Counted from the stretch's first letter, positions 34,176-43,893 are shown. The stretch is DNA of 64,000 nucleotides from Pedobacter hartonius (GCF_900107535.1 NZ_FNRA01000008.1:1-64000), one strand, 5' to 3'. Notes: generated by a model not told the origin, from the letters alone. Program-made: numbers and translations.

Positions 34176-35317
34176 TTTGATGAGTTTAAAGAATTTATAA
34201 AAAGTTTCATAGTATCGTCTAATTGATTGGTAGTGCTGTTACGTTTAGGAATATAAAAATCTGCTTCAGACCTGATCAGGATCAGACTTTTATCAAATCC
34301 GATCTCCTGCACGCCGAAATCAAATTCCAGGTCGTTCTCTTTACAGAAACAGTATAATCCGTGTGCCTTAAAGGCCATAAAAGAACCACTTTTACCCGCT
34401 ATAAAGGCAGGTGTGGTAATAATTCCGAAATCTGTAAAATAGGTAAGCCAGTAGGATATCATTTCCTGGCTGCAGGCACCTACTGTTAAGAAAGTGATCT
34501 CAGGATAAACTGCGGCCAGCTCCTTCCATTCCTTTTCACCGGCCGAGATCTTACCAATGGAATAGATCAGCGGGCGTTTACCTATTTTTTTACATGCTGC
34601 GGCAAAGGGTACCAGCAGCGAAGTCAGATCCCAGCTTTCCTGGTAAAAACTCCCGAAATTGCAGCCAATAACAAAATCCTCCCTGTCTTTTACAAGCCAT
34701 TCAGGAATCTCTCCGGCATACGTATCATACGGCAGTTTCAGGTCTGATATATTACTGAATATAGGCAGGACTCCTGCTTTTATCCCATGGTTTGAAAGTA
34801 TCTTCTGGTAAAGGGGAATGCTCGTCTGGATTACCTGAGGTTTTCCCTTTTTTAACATGGACCGGACGATTTTCTTTTGTAAAAACCCATATATCCTTGC
34901 CTTTAGCGCAGCGTTCTTCTTTTCTCCGAGCCAGAGTTCATGAAACATGATCTGCAGCCTGTACTTTCCGAGCAGGCCGGCAAAGGCTTGTACCATATGT
35001 AAAGGCATTCCTTTAGGCTGGTAGGCGTAAGAAACGTACTGGAGGCTGATCCAGTCCGGATTATTTTTTTTTATATAGGTTTCTGCCAGCAATGCTTTAG
35101 CCTTCCAGTCCATGGATGCCGGTATCCGCAGTACTTCTACCCCTTTACCATGATCATGCTGAAGAGCAGCGTCTGTTTCCTGAATATATTTATCATTGAT
35201 GGCGATTACCGATGCTGAATGTCCCTGCGCGATCAATCCGCCTGCTAATTTGCGGGTATAATCACCAACACCATCCCGTCCTGGTTCAAGAGATCCACAT
35301 AGGAAAACTAATCTCAT
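34172..35317 (-). CDS. Glycosyltransferase, divergent GT4-like
   Basis: 381 residues. The N-terminus MRLVFLCGSLEPGRDGVGDY followed by TRKLAGGLIAQGHSASVIAI is a GT-B acceptor domain. The C-terminal half (FVIGCNFGSFYQESWDLTSL, RPLIYSIGKISAGEKEWKEL, SYWLTYFTDFGIITTPAFIA) retains GT-B strands, but the canonical E-x7-E is not obvious, so donor use may differ. Overlaps of ATGA at both ends (34172-34175 and 35314-35317) tie it to its neighbours. Confidence 0.7.
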   Translation of the reverse strand: MRLVFLCGSLEPGRDGVGDYTRKLAGGLIAQGHSASVIAINDKYIQETDAALQHDHGKGVEVLRIPASMDWKAKALLAETYIKKNNPDWISLQYVSYAYQPKGMPLHMVQAFAGLLGKYRLQIMFHELWLGEKKNAALKARIYGFLQKKIVRSMLKKGKPQVIQTSIPLYQKILSNHGIKAGVLPIFSNISDLKLPYDTYAGEIPEWLVKDREDFVIGCNFGSFYQESWDLTSLLVPFAAACKKIGKRPLIYSIGKISAGEKEWKELAAVYPEITFLTVGACSQEMISYWLTYFTDFGIITTPAFIAGKSGSFMAFKAHGLYCFCKENDLEFDFGVQEIGFDKSLILIRSEADFYIPKRNSTTNQLDDTMKLFINSLNSSK

Positions 35318-35883
35318 ATTTCTTTCCTCTCGCCAATTTTACGGGCAGGTGTCCCGGCCCAGATTTCATAATCGGGAACTGATTTGTTAATCAGTGACCC
35401 CGCTCCGACAACACTTCCTTTACCTATTCTCACTCCTTTGAGGATAATGCAGCCTGCGCCAATCCATACATCCTCTTCCAGTACAATATCTGCCTTATCT
35501 ACAGGCTGTACATTTATTTTATAACGTTTGTCTATCTGATGGTTGATGTCTGCAAAAATTGTGTTGCTCCCGATCAGGCAGTCATCCCCAATGGAAATTA
35601 CACTGTTACAATTGATCTCACAATTTCTGCCGATAAACACACGGTCACCCAATACTATTCGGTTATCATTTGAAAATGGGTTTTTAACCCAAAATACTAC
35701 GTCATCCTGGATATTGCAATCACCGCCGATGGTCACATTGGCCGGCCATTCACATTTGATCCTTCCCAATGATCCGCCGGCTTTTATTTTCAAACCCAGG
35801 GCTTTCAGGTACCGCCTTCTTACCGAAGAACTGACTGCGTTTATTTTAGACCGGATTAATGCTAAAGGTGGCTGTTTCATCAT
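35314..35883 (-). CDS. Left-handed beta-helix acyltransferase (copy 1)
   Basis: 189 residues. Hexapeptide turns run from about 40 to 180: IKCEWPANVTIGGDCNIQDD, VLGDRVFIGRNCEINCNSVI, GDDCLIGSNTIFADINHQID with the catalytic His, and EDVWIGAGCIILKGVRIGKG. It ends with the common SVPDYEIWAGTPARKIGER tail. It is related to the genes at 36865 and 38539 along its whole length, including the N-terminal LKALGLKIKAG segment. It should O- or N-acetylate a sugar of the polymer. Confidence 0.9.
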   Translation of the reverse strand: MMKQPPLALIRSKINAVSSSVRRRYLKALGLKIKAGGSLGRIKCEWPANVTIGGDCNIQDDVVFWVKNPFSNDNRIVLGDRVFIGRNCEINCNSVISIGDDCLIGSNTIFADINHQIDKRYKINVQPVDKADIVLEEDVWIGAGCIILKGVRIGKGSVVGAGSLINKSVPDYEIWAGTPARKIGERKEI

Positions 35884-35891
35884 TGTTCTTT

Positions 35892-36830
35892 TTACGTACC
35901 TATAAATCTTCCCAAAGCAGCAGACAGCTTCAGATCAAGCTTTTTAAAGCTCATTTCATTTTTTGAATACACACTGATCGGTGCATTACAGTATTTGAAA
36001 TAGTTTTTTTCAAACAGATTAGGCTTTTTACCCTTTAACAGTAATTGCTTAACAAATTTCTTTTTCCATGGCTTTACTGAATCAATTGCGTGGGTCATTA
36101 AATAGGCCGGCTGTGAAAAGCCCATACCCTCCTGACCGATGATACTGAATACCAGATCAGATGACACAGTTATGGCTGCATTTAACAGGTCCTGATCCCC
36201 TTTAAATGACCGGGTACCATCCTTTTCAAATTGCGAGAGATCCCCGTCTCCCTGCTTATATTTATCTGTAAGATCGATCCACCTCTCCAGCAGTACGCGA
36301 TCATCCTTTTTTATGCCTATAAACCCGCTGTTTACATAATATTCAACCGGATTAAAATATTGTTCTTCCATTCCTGATAATTTTCTCCAGTCGTTTCTCC
36401 ATGGATGGTTAACATGTACAAAAGGAAAAGACAGATCCATACATAAAGAAATTCCTGTATTTGCCCAGTCGCGAAAAAACCTCCATGGTGCATTGATAAC
36501 GATATCAGGATCGAAATAATAAACCTGTTCTACAGCGGGGTAAGTATTAAATACCTCATTCATATAAACAGGCTTATAATATCCAAAATGCATCTGTGTA
36601 CTTACCGGTTCAAATTTTACTTTTAAAGTGCCCACCTGGTAACAGGATTCAGCATCAGCCCTACCTAACCCGGCTACCCATGACGGTAAATTGCCCCTGT
36701 AACCCACCAGTACCAACCCATCAAAATTGTTGCTGCTTAACGAGTTGATCAGTGCGGCAACACCGAAATGGTAATGATTTTCGTATAGGGTTACAACAAC
36801 TTCTTTTAGACTTAATCCTGGCATAATCAT
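35892..36830 (-). CDS. Glycosyltransferase with DxD motif (paralogue of 37467)
   Basis: 312 residues from the ATG at 36830 (a second lies at 36824); a longer reading would run into the preceding acyltransferase gene. Features are VVVTLYENHYHFGVAALINS, VLVGYRGNLPSWVAGLG, the metal site VYYFDPDIVINAPW, and YYVNSGFIGIKKDD. The GYRGxLPSW, FDxDI and YNSGF blocks are shared with the protein at 37467, so the pair arose by duplication. It has no membrane segments, so it acts at the cytoplasmic face on lipid-linked acceptors. Confidence 0.75.
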   Translation of the reverse strand: MIMPGLSLKEVVVTLYENHYHFGVAALINSLSSNNFDGLVLVGYRGNLPSWVAGLGRADAESCYQVGTLKVKFEPVSTQMHFGYYKPVYMNEVFNTYPAVEQVYYFDPDIVINAPWRFFRDWANTGISLCMDLSFPFVHVNHPWRNDWRKLSGMEEQYFNPVEYYVNSGFIGIKKDDRVLLERWIDLTDKYKQGDGDLSQFEKDGTRSFKGDQDLLNAAITVSSDLVFSIIGQEGMGFSQPAYLMTHAIDSVKPWKKKFVKQLLLKGKKPNLFEKNYFKYCNAPISVYSKNEMSFKKLDLKLSAALGRFIGT

Positions 36831-36864
36831 CTTTAAATAAAAATAATGAACAGCAAAGCTTTCA

Positions 36865-37422
36865 TTAACGGTTTCGTATAAACTTAGCAGGAACTCCTGC
36901 CCAAATCTGCCCCTCAGGAATCGATTTATTAACAATCGAGCCGGCACCAACAATACTTCCTTTACCTATGGTCACCCCTTTAAGGACTGCACAACGGGTA
37001 CCGATCCAAACATCATCTTCCAGCGTTATGGTTTCAAAAGTACAGGCCTGTTTATTAATTGGTATTCCTGCTACGTTATCATGACTGGTATCCACAAAAG
37101 TTGTATTACTCGCAATGAGACAATCATTACCAATAATGATCTTTGCACAGGCATTAAACTGGCAGTCAGCCCCTACAAAGACATCGTTACCAAGCTGAAT
37201 CATGTTATCGCCAGACCAGGGAGCAACAGTTTTAAATAATACACCATCTTCAATCTCACAATTGCTGCCAAAAAGAACGTTATTAGGCCATTTACATCTA
37301 ATTTTCCCCAGTTTAAGTCCAGAGCCGGCTTTAAGGCCTAATTTTTTATAATAGCTGATCCTCAGAGATTCTTTTATCTTATGATACTTAAATCGAATAC
37401 GTAAGGGGATAGACTTTTTCAT
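36865..37422 (-). CDS. Left-handed beta-helix acyltransferase (copy 2)
   Basis: 185 residues, same plan as copies 1 and 3: KLGLKAGSGLKLGKIRCKWP, NNVLFGSNCEIEDGVLFKTV, LIASNTTFVDTSHDN (active-site His), DDVWIGTRCAVLKGVTIGKG and a tail SIPEGQIWAGVPAKFIRNR. It sits between two paralogous transferases. The likely reaction is acetyl transfer to a sugar hydroxyl or amine; the precise acceptor is unknown. Confidence 0.9.
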   Translation of the reverse strand: MKKSIPLRIRFKYHKIKESLRISYYKKLGLKAGSGLKLGKIRCKWPNNVLFGSNCEIEDGVLFKTVAPWSGDNMIQLGNDVFVGADCQFNACAKIIIGNDCLIASNTTFVDTSHDNVAGIPINKQACTFETITLEDDVWIGTRCAVLKGVTIGKGSIVGAGSIVNKSIPEGQIWAGVPAKFIRNR

Positions 37423-37466
37423 ATGGGTTGATCAGTTTAAGTTCAGCACCTACTTCCTAATTGTTA

Positions 37467-38393
37467 TTAACTTCTTCTGTAAAACCTGCCGAATAAGCGA
37501 AGTATTCTAATCAGAATCGATTTATAGCGTACTACGCCATCACTATAAGGTTTCAGTTCAGGAGTATTTACATTTTCCCAGAAAGGAAGATCAGAGGTTC
37601 TTGGCGGCACACCGCCAATAAAAGAGCTCAAATATTTCATCTTCCAGGGTTTAACACCCATAGGATGCAACATCAGCGCGAGTCCATATTGGAAACCCAT
37701 TGCCTCGGGACCAATGCTGGATATAGGCACATTGGTAATCATTGCAGCTAAATTCAGTGAATCCTGATTTGTACTGAATACGGGATATGTTCTGTCATAA
37801 ACCCTCATTTTCTTCATATCACCACTGTGCTTGGCCAGGGTAGCAAAACTTTTATCCCAGTCTTTTATAAATTCGGCAGTATCACGCGTCCAGGACAGGA
37901 AGCCGCTGTTATAATAGCGTTCGAGGCTTTTATTTACGGTATAACCATCTTCCTCGGCAAACCTTGCCCACTTTCTTCTGATAGGGTTGGTGGCACTCAT
38001 ATCATAATTTACATCTTCACAAAGTCCGATGCCTTCACTTACCCACTCACCGAAAAAGCTCATCCGGTTGATAATAATAATGTCTGAGTCAAAAAAGAAA
38101 TACTCCTGCGCTGTTGGTTCCAGCACCTCTGTCAGGTACAAAAACCATTTAGGTTTTTCATGGACCATATGAAGGTCGCCAACAATTTCAATGAATTCCA
38201 ATTCAATACCGCAGTTCAGAATAGCAGATTTTCCACGGTCTGAACTTTTAAGTTCAGGAAGCCATGATGGTAAAGTTCCCCGGTACCCTACAATAATTTT
38301 ATCAACATAAGGGCCGTTCTTTACTACCGAATTTACCAATGCGGCCAGACCTATAAAGTAATGCTTTTCAGCTAGAGTAGTTAAGATTTTCAT
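37467..38393 (-). CDS. Glycosyltransferase with DxD motif (paralogue of 35892)
   Basis: 308 residues. It begins MKILTTLAEKHYFIGLAALV and shares with its paralogue GYRGTLPSWLPELK, the metal site YFFFDSDIIIINRM and RYYNSGFLSW, as well as the late GPEAMGFQYGLALMLHPMG block. The paralogue has GQEGMGFSQPAYLMTHA in the same place. The gene follows a 145-nt gap that contains a hairpin, the longest gap within this stretch of the operon. A nucleotide-sugar transferase role is inferred from the fold. Confidence 0.78.
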   Translation of the reverse strand: MKILTTLAEKHYFIGLAALVNSVVKNGPYVDKIIVGYRGTLPSWLPELKSSDRGKSAILNCGIELEFIEIVGDLHMVHEKPKWFLYLTEVLEPTAQEYFFFDSDIIIINRMSFFGEWVSEGIGLCEDVNYDMSATNPIRRKWARFAEEDGYTVNKSLERYYNSGFLSWTRDTAEFIKDWDKSFATLAKHSGDMKKMRVYDRTYPVFSTNQDSLNLAAMITNVPISSIGPEAMGFQYGLALMLHPMGVKPWKMKYLSSFIGGVPPRTSDLPFWENVNTPELKPYSDGVVRYKSILIRILRLFGRFYRRS

Positions 38394-38427
38394 CAGTAAT
38401 TAATTTTTTTTTAAAGGTCATGAAGTT

Positions 38428-38472
38428 ACCACGATCATTTTGATTGCTATTTGTGAGCGGTATGCTCGTGGT
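38428..38472 (-). promoter_or_regulatory. Hairpin in the operon leader of the 37467 transferase
   Basis: On the minus strand ACCACGA-G-CAT pairs with ATG-A-TCGTGGT (arms 38462-38472 and 38428-38438) around a 23-nt loop, with one internal G/A mismatch. It lies about 35 nt before the ATG at 38393. It may stabilise or segment the transcript; no U-run follows, so a terminator is unlikely. Confidence 0.3.
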
Positions 38473-38538
38473 GGTTTCATTATAATTTTTATATTTTTTC
38501 AGCTAATTATTTATGGTCAGAAATGTTGGGTATGATTA

Positions 38539-39135
38539 TCATTCTTTCACTCTTGATTTGATCTTCTTTGCCGGCACACCGCCCCAGATCTCATAATCAG
38601 GAATACTTTTATTCACCACAGCACCGGCAGCAATAACCACTCCGGTACCTATAGTTACGCCCCCCAGGATCACACTGCCGGACCCGATCCACACGTCATC
38701 CCTGACTTCAATCTTATTATATATACATCCCTGCTGTTTCATCGGAATGTTCAGATCATCGAACTCATGATGTGCGTCACTAAAAACGCACAAAGGTGCG
38801 ATCATACAGTCTCTGCCAATTTTAAAGTGGTTTCCAACGTTGATCTGGGTAGAATGACCTATAAAATTGTTATCCCCGATTTCAATGATTGATTGTTTCC
38901 ATGCACCTCCGGTTCTTAGTCTCACATGATCTTCCAGCACACAGTCATTACCTATAATTACCTGTTCAGGTATCTGCACGAGTATTTTTCCAATTTCATT
39001 ATTCTTCCCGATCTGCAAACCCTGCATTTTTAACCAGGTTACCCTGCTCTTTTTGGAGAATTGATCGAGCATCACCCTTATCCGGAATGAAATTCGTGTA
39101 ATTGTACTTCTATTTTCTGCTGTACTCGAGCCCAT
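38539..39135 (-). CDS. Left-handed beta-helix acyltransferase (copy 3)
   Basis: 198 residues. It has a longer N-terminus (MGSSTAENRSTITRISFRIR) and then the same helix plan: MQGLQIGKNNEIGKILVQIP, VIIGNDCVLEDHVRLRTGG, MIAPLCVFSDAHHEFDDLN (active-site His), DDVWIGSGSVILGGVTIGTG, and the tail SIPDYEIWGGVPAKKIKSR. It starts 1 nt past the flippase stop. With copies 1 and 2 it suggests a heavily acetylated glycan. Confidence 0.9.
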   Translation of the reverse strand: MGSSTAENRSTITRISFRIRVMLDQFSKKSRVTWLKMQGLQIGKNNEIGKILVQIPEQVIIGNDCVLEDHVRLRTGGAWKQSIIEIGDNNFIGHSTQINVGNHFKIGRDCMIAPLCVFSDAHHEFDDLNIPMKQQGCIYNKIEVRDDVWIGSGSVILGGVTIGTGVVIAAGAVVNKSIPDYEIWGGVPAKKIKSRVKE

Positions 39136-39136
39136 A

Positions 39137-40417
39137 TTACTTTTTAAATGTTTTATAATAAAAATTAAGACTATGAATGGTGACAGGATAAAGGTTAATA
39201 AAGATATTGAACCAGAGCGCGCCTTTCAGGGTACTTACATTGAAGAGAAAAGCACCGGTAACGACAAATATAATGTTTCCTATAATGAGTACAGCCGGGT
39301 GAGTAGGCCAGCCTCTTGAGGAGGAAAGACTAAAAAACACCCCGCTCATTAAGGCCAGGCAACTTGCCAGGATACTTAACGTAAGTTCCACTTCCAGCCC
39401 CTGAAATTTCTGTCCCAGGATCCACAATGCAGGCTGAGGGAAAAGGTATACGATTCCACAAATCGTTGTACAGAGAATAACCATCACCACCTGTATCGTT
39501 ATAAATTTACTCAACAGGCTTGTCCTGTTATCCGGAAGGCGGGCAAAACGAGGGGTAATTAATGTTCCAAAAAGCACCGTAAATATTGATAATACCATCG
39601 ACAGTCTTCCCAGAGCGCCGATCTTGGCAATAGATTCCGTAGTACCAAAAAAAGAAATCAGCCATATAGTTATCTGCCCTGAAATACAGTAATAGATAGA
39701 GCCCGGCATCATCTTTTTAACGATCTCGATGATGTTCTTCCTGTAACCCGCGTCTGGCGGCTGGTTACTTTCGGCAAATTTCGAGACAATCTTTTGCAGC
39801 TTCATATTCCCGTACATCCGGGGAATTCCATTGGCCAGCAGGATAATAAAGGTAAAGGGGAAGAAAATCGAAAGTGTAGAAAGGAACATCCTGAAAAGGT
39901 TTACCATCACCTGGTTGGCCTGCAGCGGACGAATATCCTGATGCAGCTTCGGAACGATCTCCAGGAGTGAATCCGATAGCGCAGCATAAAAAGAAGGGAT
40001 CAGTGTAGCTATGATCAGTAAAATCACCCATACCGTTGCCCCCTGATGTAGCAAAAGGTAGATTAAAATCGGCACAGCCACAAGCAAACTAAAAACAGCA
40101 AACTTTCTGCGCAGATCGAGTCCTGTAGATAAAACCAGGCCAAGCTGTTTTTTATCTTTCCAGACTTTTCCACCCTGGGCCATTACACCGGCACTGATAC
40201 CGCCATCGGCCAGTACCGTCATCGTGGACAGCATCGTATTAGCTAAAGTATAAAAGGCATACTCTTTGGTAGGCAACATTCTAATAATCAGAATTCCGGT
40301 CAATAAGCCAGTCGCCTGAACCAGAATTTGAGCAGATCCGGCTATAGAAATCACCCTACCCCATTCAAAAAGTTTTGAATATTTCGGATTGGCATATACC
40401 CTGTTTATTAAACTCAT
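39137..40417 (-). CDS. Wzx-like polysaccharide flippase
   Basis: 426 residues with about 12 hydrophobic segments and almost no soluble domain, typical of the MATE/MOP-superfamily polysaccharide flippases (SIAGSAQILVQATGLLTGIL, PTKEYAFYTLANTMLSTMTV). It should move the lipid-linked repeat unit across the inner membrane for polymerisation. It lies 4 nt after the Wzc gene. It is the only flippase in the window, although there are two polymerase-like and two export sets, so the second pathway must share it or use one elsewhere. Confidence 0.82.
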   Translation of the reverse strand: MSLINRVYANPKYSKLFEWGRVISIAGSAQILVQATGLLTGILIIRMLPTKEYAFYTLANTMLSTMTVLADGGISAGVMAQGGKVWKDKKQLGLVLSTGLDLRRKFAVFSLLVAVPILIYLLLHQGATVWVILLIIATLIPSFYAALSDSLLEIVPKLHQDIRPLQANQVMVNLFRMFLSTLSIFFPFTFIILLANGIPRMYGNMKLQKIVSKFAESNQPPDAGYRKNIIEIVKKMMPGSIYYCISGQITIWLISFFGTTESIAKIGALGRLSMVLSIFTVLFGTLITPRFARLPDNRTSLLSKFITIQVVMVILCTTICGIVYLFPQPALWILGQKFQGLEVELTLSILASCLALMSGVFFSLSSSRGWPTHPAVLIIGNIIFVVTGAFLFNVSTLKGALWFNIFINLYPVTIHSLNFYYKTFKK

Positions 40418-40421
40418 CTAA

Positions 40422-42764
40422 TTATTTTTTAAATATTCTGGCGAAAAACCCTTTTTTGTCATCCTGCTCCAGGCCATAACCGTATCCATAGCCATAGCCA
40501 TAACGGCCTTCGCTTTTAACGTCATTCATCAGAATGGCGATGTTATGCATTTTCTTGTTCACATAGATCTCCTGAGGAATTTCCAGTTGTTCTTTGAAAG
40601 TGAATCCCTGGCGGACCACATATAGCGTCAGATCACTATATTTACTCAGCAGCTGAGCATCAGTCACCATTCCAATTGGAGGGGCGTCAATAATGATATT
40701 GTCAAAATTTTCGTCCAGGTACTTTATTAACACATCCATTCGCTTATTCAGAATGATCTCTGTCGGGTTTGGCGGTATATTTCCTGAGTTAATGATAAAG
40801 AGATTTTCGTGGGTTCCTGAAGGCTTAATAATATCAGCAGGTGCGACATCAGGAGAAACGATGTAATTCGTGAACCCAAAGTCATTCTTCATCCTCAGTT
40901 TATTGGAAAGGTTCGGTTTCCGCAAGTCCATTTCCATTATTACCACTTTTTTGCCTGATATCGCGAGAACAGTTGCCAGATTGATCGCAATAAACGATTT
41001 ACCTTCTCCTGACATGCTTGATGTCAGCAATATAGTTTTCTCATTTTCATTCAGGAAAAATGCCAGATTTGTTCTCAATGCCCTGAACTGTTCTGAAATC
41101 GGAGTCCTGGAGCCCTGATCAACAACTATTGTATCAAGGATATTCGCACTCTTGCCGATTTCACCAATTATGGAGACTTGTGTATTATTCGTAACCTGTT
41201 CTTTGGAATTGATTTTATTATTTAACCTGTCTGCCACGAAGATGCTTGCAAAAGGGATCAGCAGGCCTACAAGGAATCCATATCCCAGAATGTTTGTTCT
41301 GATAGGACTGATCGGGCCAACCGAAGCAGGCGGTTCAATGATTTTACAATTTGACGTATTCGAAGTCTTTGATATCGCTGTTTCTTCCCTTTTTTGCAAT
41401 AAGAAAACATATAATTCCTGTTTAATCTGTTGCTGTCTTGACAAGTCTAAAAAGCCCCTTTCCACAACCGGCACCTCATTAACTTTTCCGGCCAGCATAT
41501 TAGAGCGGGCGTCAATTTTTTCCAGGGAAATCGTTAATGCCCTCTTCATACCTTTCAAACTTGACAGCATATCAGCTCTTGCCAGTGCAATCTGATTATT
41601 GAGATTTTGCATGTAAGGGTTATCTTCGGTTTGCCCTATGCTTCTCTTTTCCTTTTCCAGAACAATGCCGTTATACCTTGCCACAAGATCAGCAAAATTC
41701 GGGTCATCCAGTAAACCGCCACTTGGCACCAGTCTCTGGTTTGTGCCGGAATCTTCCAGGTACTTTTCAACTGAACCGATAATACTCAGCTGTGTTTCAG
41801 CCTTTGCCCGCTGCTCCAAATAATCGGCAGTAGAATTTACAAGCAAACTTGACTGTGCTGTCAGGTCAGCCAGCTTATTTCTCTGCTTAAAGGTCTGAAC
41901 ATTTCCCTCAACATTGCCCAGCTCCTTGCCCACGTAGAGCAGCCTGTTGTCAATGAAGGAAATTGTACTGTCGGCAATTTGGTTTTTATCCAATAGATTT
42001 CCATCCGTATATGCCTTTATAAGTTTATTCAGAACGTTTTCGGAAAAATCAGACACCGGATCTGTAAAACTCAGGTAGATCATGTCAACCTGCTTTATTG
42101 GTATAGACACCTCCAGTTTACTCAACAAATAAGAGACAGTACTTTTTATCGTGACAACATTAACTATATAGGTGTCTTTCTTATCAAACTGATCTGATTG
42201 TTTCTCTATTTGTACGCGGCCGAGTCCGGGAACAATAAAGGGTTCGTAGAAATTTACCAGCTTATCATATCTCTCATTATGCAGTCTTACTTTACTGCCG
42301 CTAAAATTCACTTCCAGGCTTACAGGTTTTATACTATCCGGAGAATCTAATAAGGTTAAGAGTATCGGGCTGTGTTTATAAAGATCAACCGTCAGGATCT
42401 TTCCTTTATGGAAGTAGCCGATATATGCCTTTGTATTTCTTACCACTTGTTCCATCAAGTGCCTTGTCTTAAATATCTCTACCTCTCCTTCAACATTGCT
42501 GGAAGTACTGAACTGGCTGTTAAGGGCCTTCGCCATTGCGTCCTCACCGGAAGACTGATTCTGGTCGCTTTTGATCAGGATTTTTGCAGTAGTTCTAAAG
42601 ATCGGGGTGGTGTATCTCAGGTAAATATAAGATACTGACATAAACACTACTATTGATAGCAGAAACCAGTACCAGTTCCTGAGCATTTTAGCGGCAAGCA
42701 ATTTAAAATCGACCTGGTTCTTTTCTACGAAGATGTCTTCTTGAGGAGGTATAGAATTACTCAT
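40422..42764 (-). CDS. wzc: Wzc-type polysaccharide co-polymerase and tyrosine autokinase
   Basis: 780 residues. An N-terminal Wzz domain with a membrane helix (about 30-50) is followed by a long periplasmic coiled-coil region, a GNVR-like segment and a second helix near 500. The cytoplasmic BY-kinase domain has Walker A (SSMSGEGKS, 582-590), Walker A' (VVIMEMDLRKP, about 608-618) and Walker B (IIIDAPPI, about 690-697). It ends in a tyrosine cluster of alternating Gly-Tyr (about 755-764), the autophosphorylation site. It controls chain length and export with Wza, 16 nt upstream. A CpsB-type phosphatase at 49063 could reverse it. Confidence 0.94.
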   Translation of the reverse strand: MSNSIPPQEDIFVEKNQVDFKLLAAKMLRNWYWFLLSIVVFMSVSYIYLRYTTPIFRTTAKILIKSDQNQSSGEDAMAKALNSQFSTSSNVEGEVEIFKTRHLMEQVVRNTKAYIGYFHKGKILTVDLYKHSPILLTLLDSPDSIKPVSLEVNFSGSKVRLHNERYDKLVNFYEPFIVPGLGRVQIEKQSDQFDKKDTYIVNVVTIKSTVSYLLSKLEVSIPIKQVDMIYLSFTDPVSDFSENVLNKLIKAYTDGNLLDKNQIADSTISFIDNRLLYVGKELGNVEGNVQTFKQRNKLADLTAQSSLLVNSTADYLEQRAKAETQLSIIGSVEKYLEDSGTNQRLVPSGGLLDDPNFADLVARYNGIVLEKEKRSIGQTEDNPYMQNLNNQIALARADMLSSLKGMKRALTISLEKIDARSNMLAGKVNEVPVVERGFLDLSRQQQIKQELYVFLLQKREETAISKTSNTSNCKIIEPPASVGPISPIRTNILGYGFLVGLLIPFASIFVADRLNNKINSKEQVTNNTQVSIIGEIGKSANILDTIVVDQGSRTPISEQFRALRTNLAFFLNENEKTILLTSSMSGEGKSFIAINLATVLAISGKKVVIMEMDLRKPNLSNKLRMKNDFGFTNYIVSPDVAPADIIKPSGTHENLFIINSGNIPPNPTEIILNKRMDVLIKYLDENFDNIIIDAPPIGMVTDAQLLSKYSDLTLYVVRQGFTFKEQLEIPQEIYVNKKMHNIAILMNDVKSEGRYGYGYGYGYGLEQDDKKGFFARIFKK

Positions 42765-42780
42765 GTTATTTGTTAAAGTC

Positions 42781-43584
42781 TTAAAATCTGGTTACGATAG
42801 TGATGATTAGTGTTGCTATCGCGATCGCAACTGTAATCAACTGAGTTCTTGGTGCGTTACTGGCCCCAATTTTGGCTTTTGATGGGGCGACGTATATCAC
42901 ATCGTTTTGCCTTAAATAATAATAAGGAGATGCTACAATTTCAGAATTCGTTAGATCCAGTCTGACGATATCCTTTTTATCGCCATTATCCCTCATCAGC
43001 ATTACATTGTTTCTCTTTCCTGCGATGGTTAAATCACCAGCTAATGAGATTGCATCAAAAATTGTTACTTTCTCATTTGGTACGATATAGGAAGAGGGCT
43101 TCGCCACTTCCCCGAGCACAGTTATTTTGTAGTTCGCAAAACGAACCTGTACAGTTGGGTCTTTATAAAATTTTGATGCTCTTGTTTTAATCAGATTTTT
43201 CGCCTGGTTGGTGGTCAGGTCAGCCACTTTAACAGCGCCGATTATAGGGATTTCAACATTTCCTTCCTCATCCACCAAAAACCCGCTTATTGCGGCACCC
43301 TGGTCTGCGCCGGTACTACTGCCTCCGGTGGTACCCTGAGAAGTTTGGTTAAAAGCAGAAGGATCTGTCACGTCCTGTGTCTGAATAGAAATCGTTAAAA
43401 TATCGTCGACCTGAATAAGAGGCTGTTTAAAAGCGGCTTTGGGGATCTGTGTATACTTCAGATTCAGCGAATCCAGATTTGATAAATAAACAACATTAGG
43501 TGTACTTCCACATGATGAAACCAGGCATGCGCCGAGGATGAGGACTAATAAAATGAGGTTATTGTTTTTGTAAATTTTAGACAT
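42781..43584 (-). CDS. wza: Wza-type polysaccharide export lipoprotein
   Basis: 267 residues. The signal ends in a lipobox (VLILGACLVSSCGS). The poly-export domain (VDDILTISIQTQDVTDPSAF, then EEGNVEIPIIGAVKVADLTT) and one SLBB domain (VRFANYKITVLGEVAKPSSY) follow. The C-terminus is a hydrophobic helix (TVAIAIATLIITIVTRF) that could cross the outer membrane, as in E. coli Wza. It forms the export channel with Wzc, encoded just downstream. It is the first gene of the long minus-strand operon. Confidence 0.92.
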   Translation of the reverse strand: MSKIYKNNNLILLVLILGACLVSSCGSTPNVVYLSNLDSLNLKYTQIPKAAFKQPLIQVDDILTISIQTQDVTDPSAFNQTSQGTTGGSSTGADQGAAISGFLVDEEGNVEIPIIGAVKVADLTTNQAKNLIKTRASKFYKDPTVQVRFANYKITVLGEVAKPSSYIVPNEKVTIFDAISLAGDLTIAGKRNNVMLMRDNGDKKDIVRLDLTNSEIVASPYYYLRQNDVIYVAPSKAKIGASNAPRTQLITVAIAIATLIITIVTRF

Positions 43585-43885
43585 AGAAAAGCTGGATTGA
43601 TTTATACTTCAGGTTGGCCGGGAAATCCATTTTTAAAAATGAAAAACTGACAGCCGTAAAGGATTTCAGAAAAGTTACGGAATGATCCGGAGTCACCCGG
43701 TCAGAAGGGTCGGACATGTTATACCACGCATGAACATGGTATCGAAAACTAACAATATTTTTTCTTCCAAAAAAAGAGAACATCAATATAATTTCTTAAG
43801 TAAAATTGAAATCAAGCTTCTTAACAGCACAATTATTATAAAATTTTATATTCTACTAAGATAAGATATTTTGACATAGTATAAT

Positions 43886-43893
43886 CAAACGTA
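43886..43893 (-). promoter_or_regulatory. Candidate -7 element far upstream of wza
   Basis: TACGTTTG on the minus strand matches TAnnTTTG but lies about 300 nt before the wza start and lacks a clear TTG partner. If used, it would give a long leader for the capsule operon. This is low-confidence. Confidence 0.2.

Noticed and set aside
40480..40510. Tandem DNA repeat (alternating Gly-Tyr codons) at the end of wzc
   Set aside because: It is explained by the tyrosine-rich autophosphorylation tail of BY-kinases, not by a free-standing repeat element.
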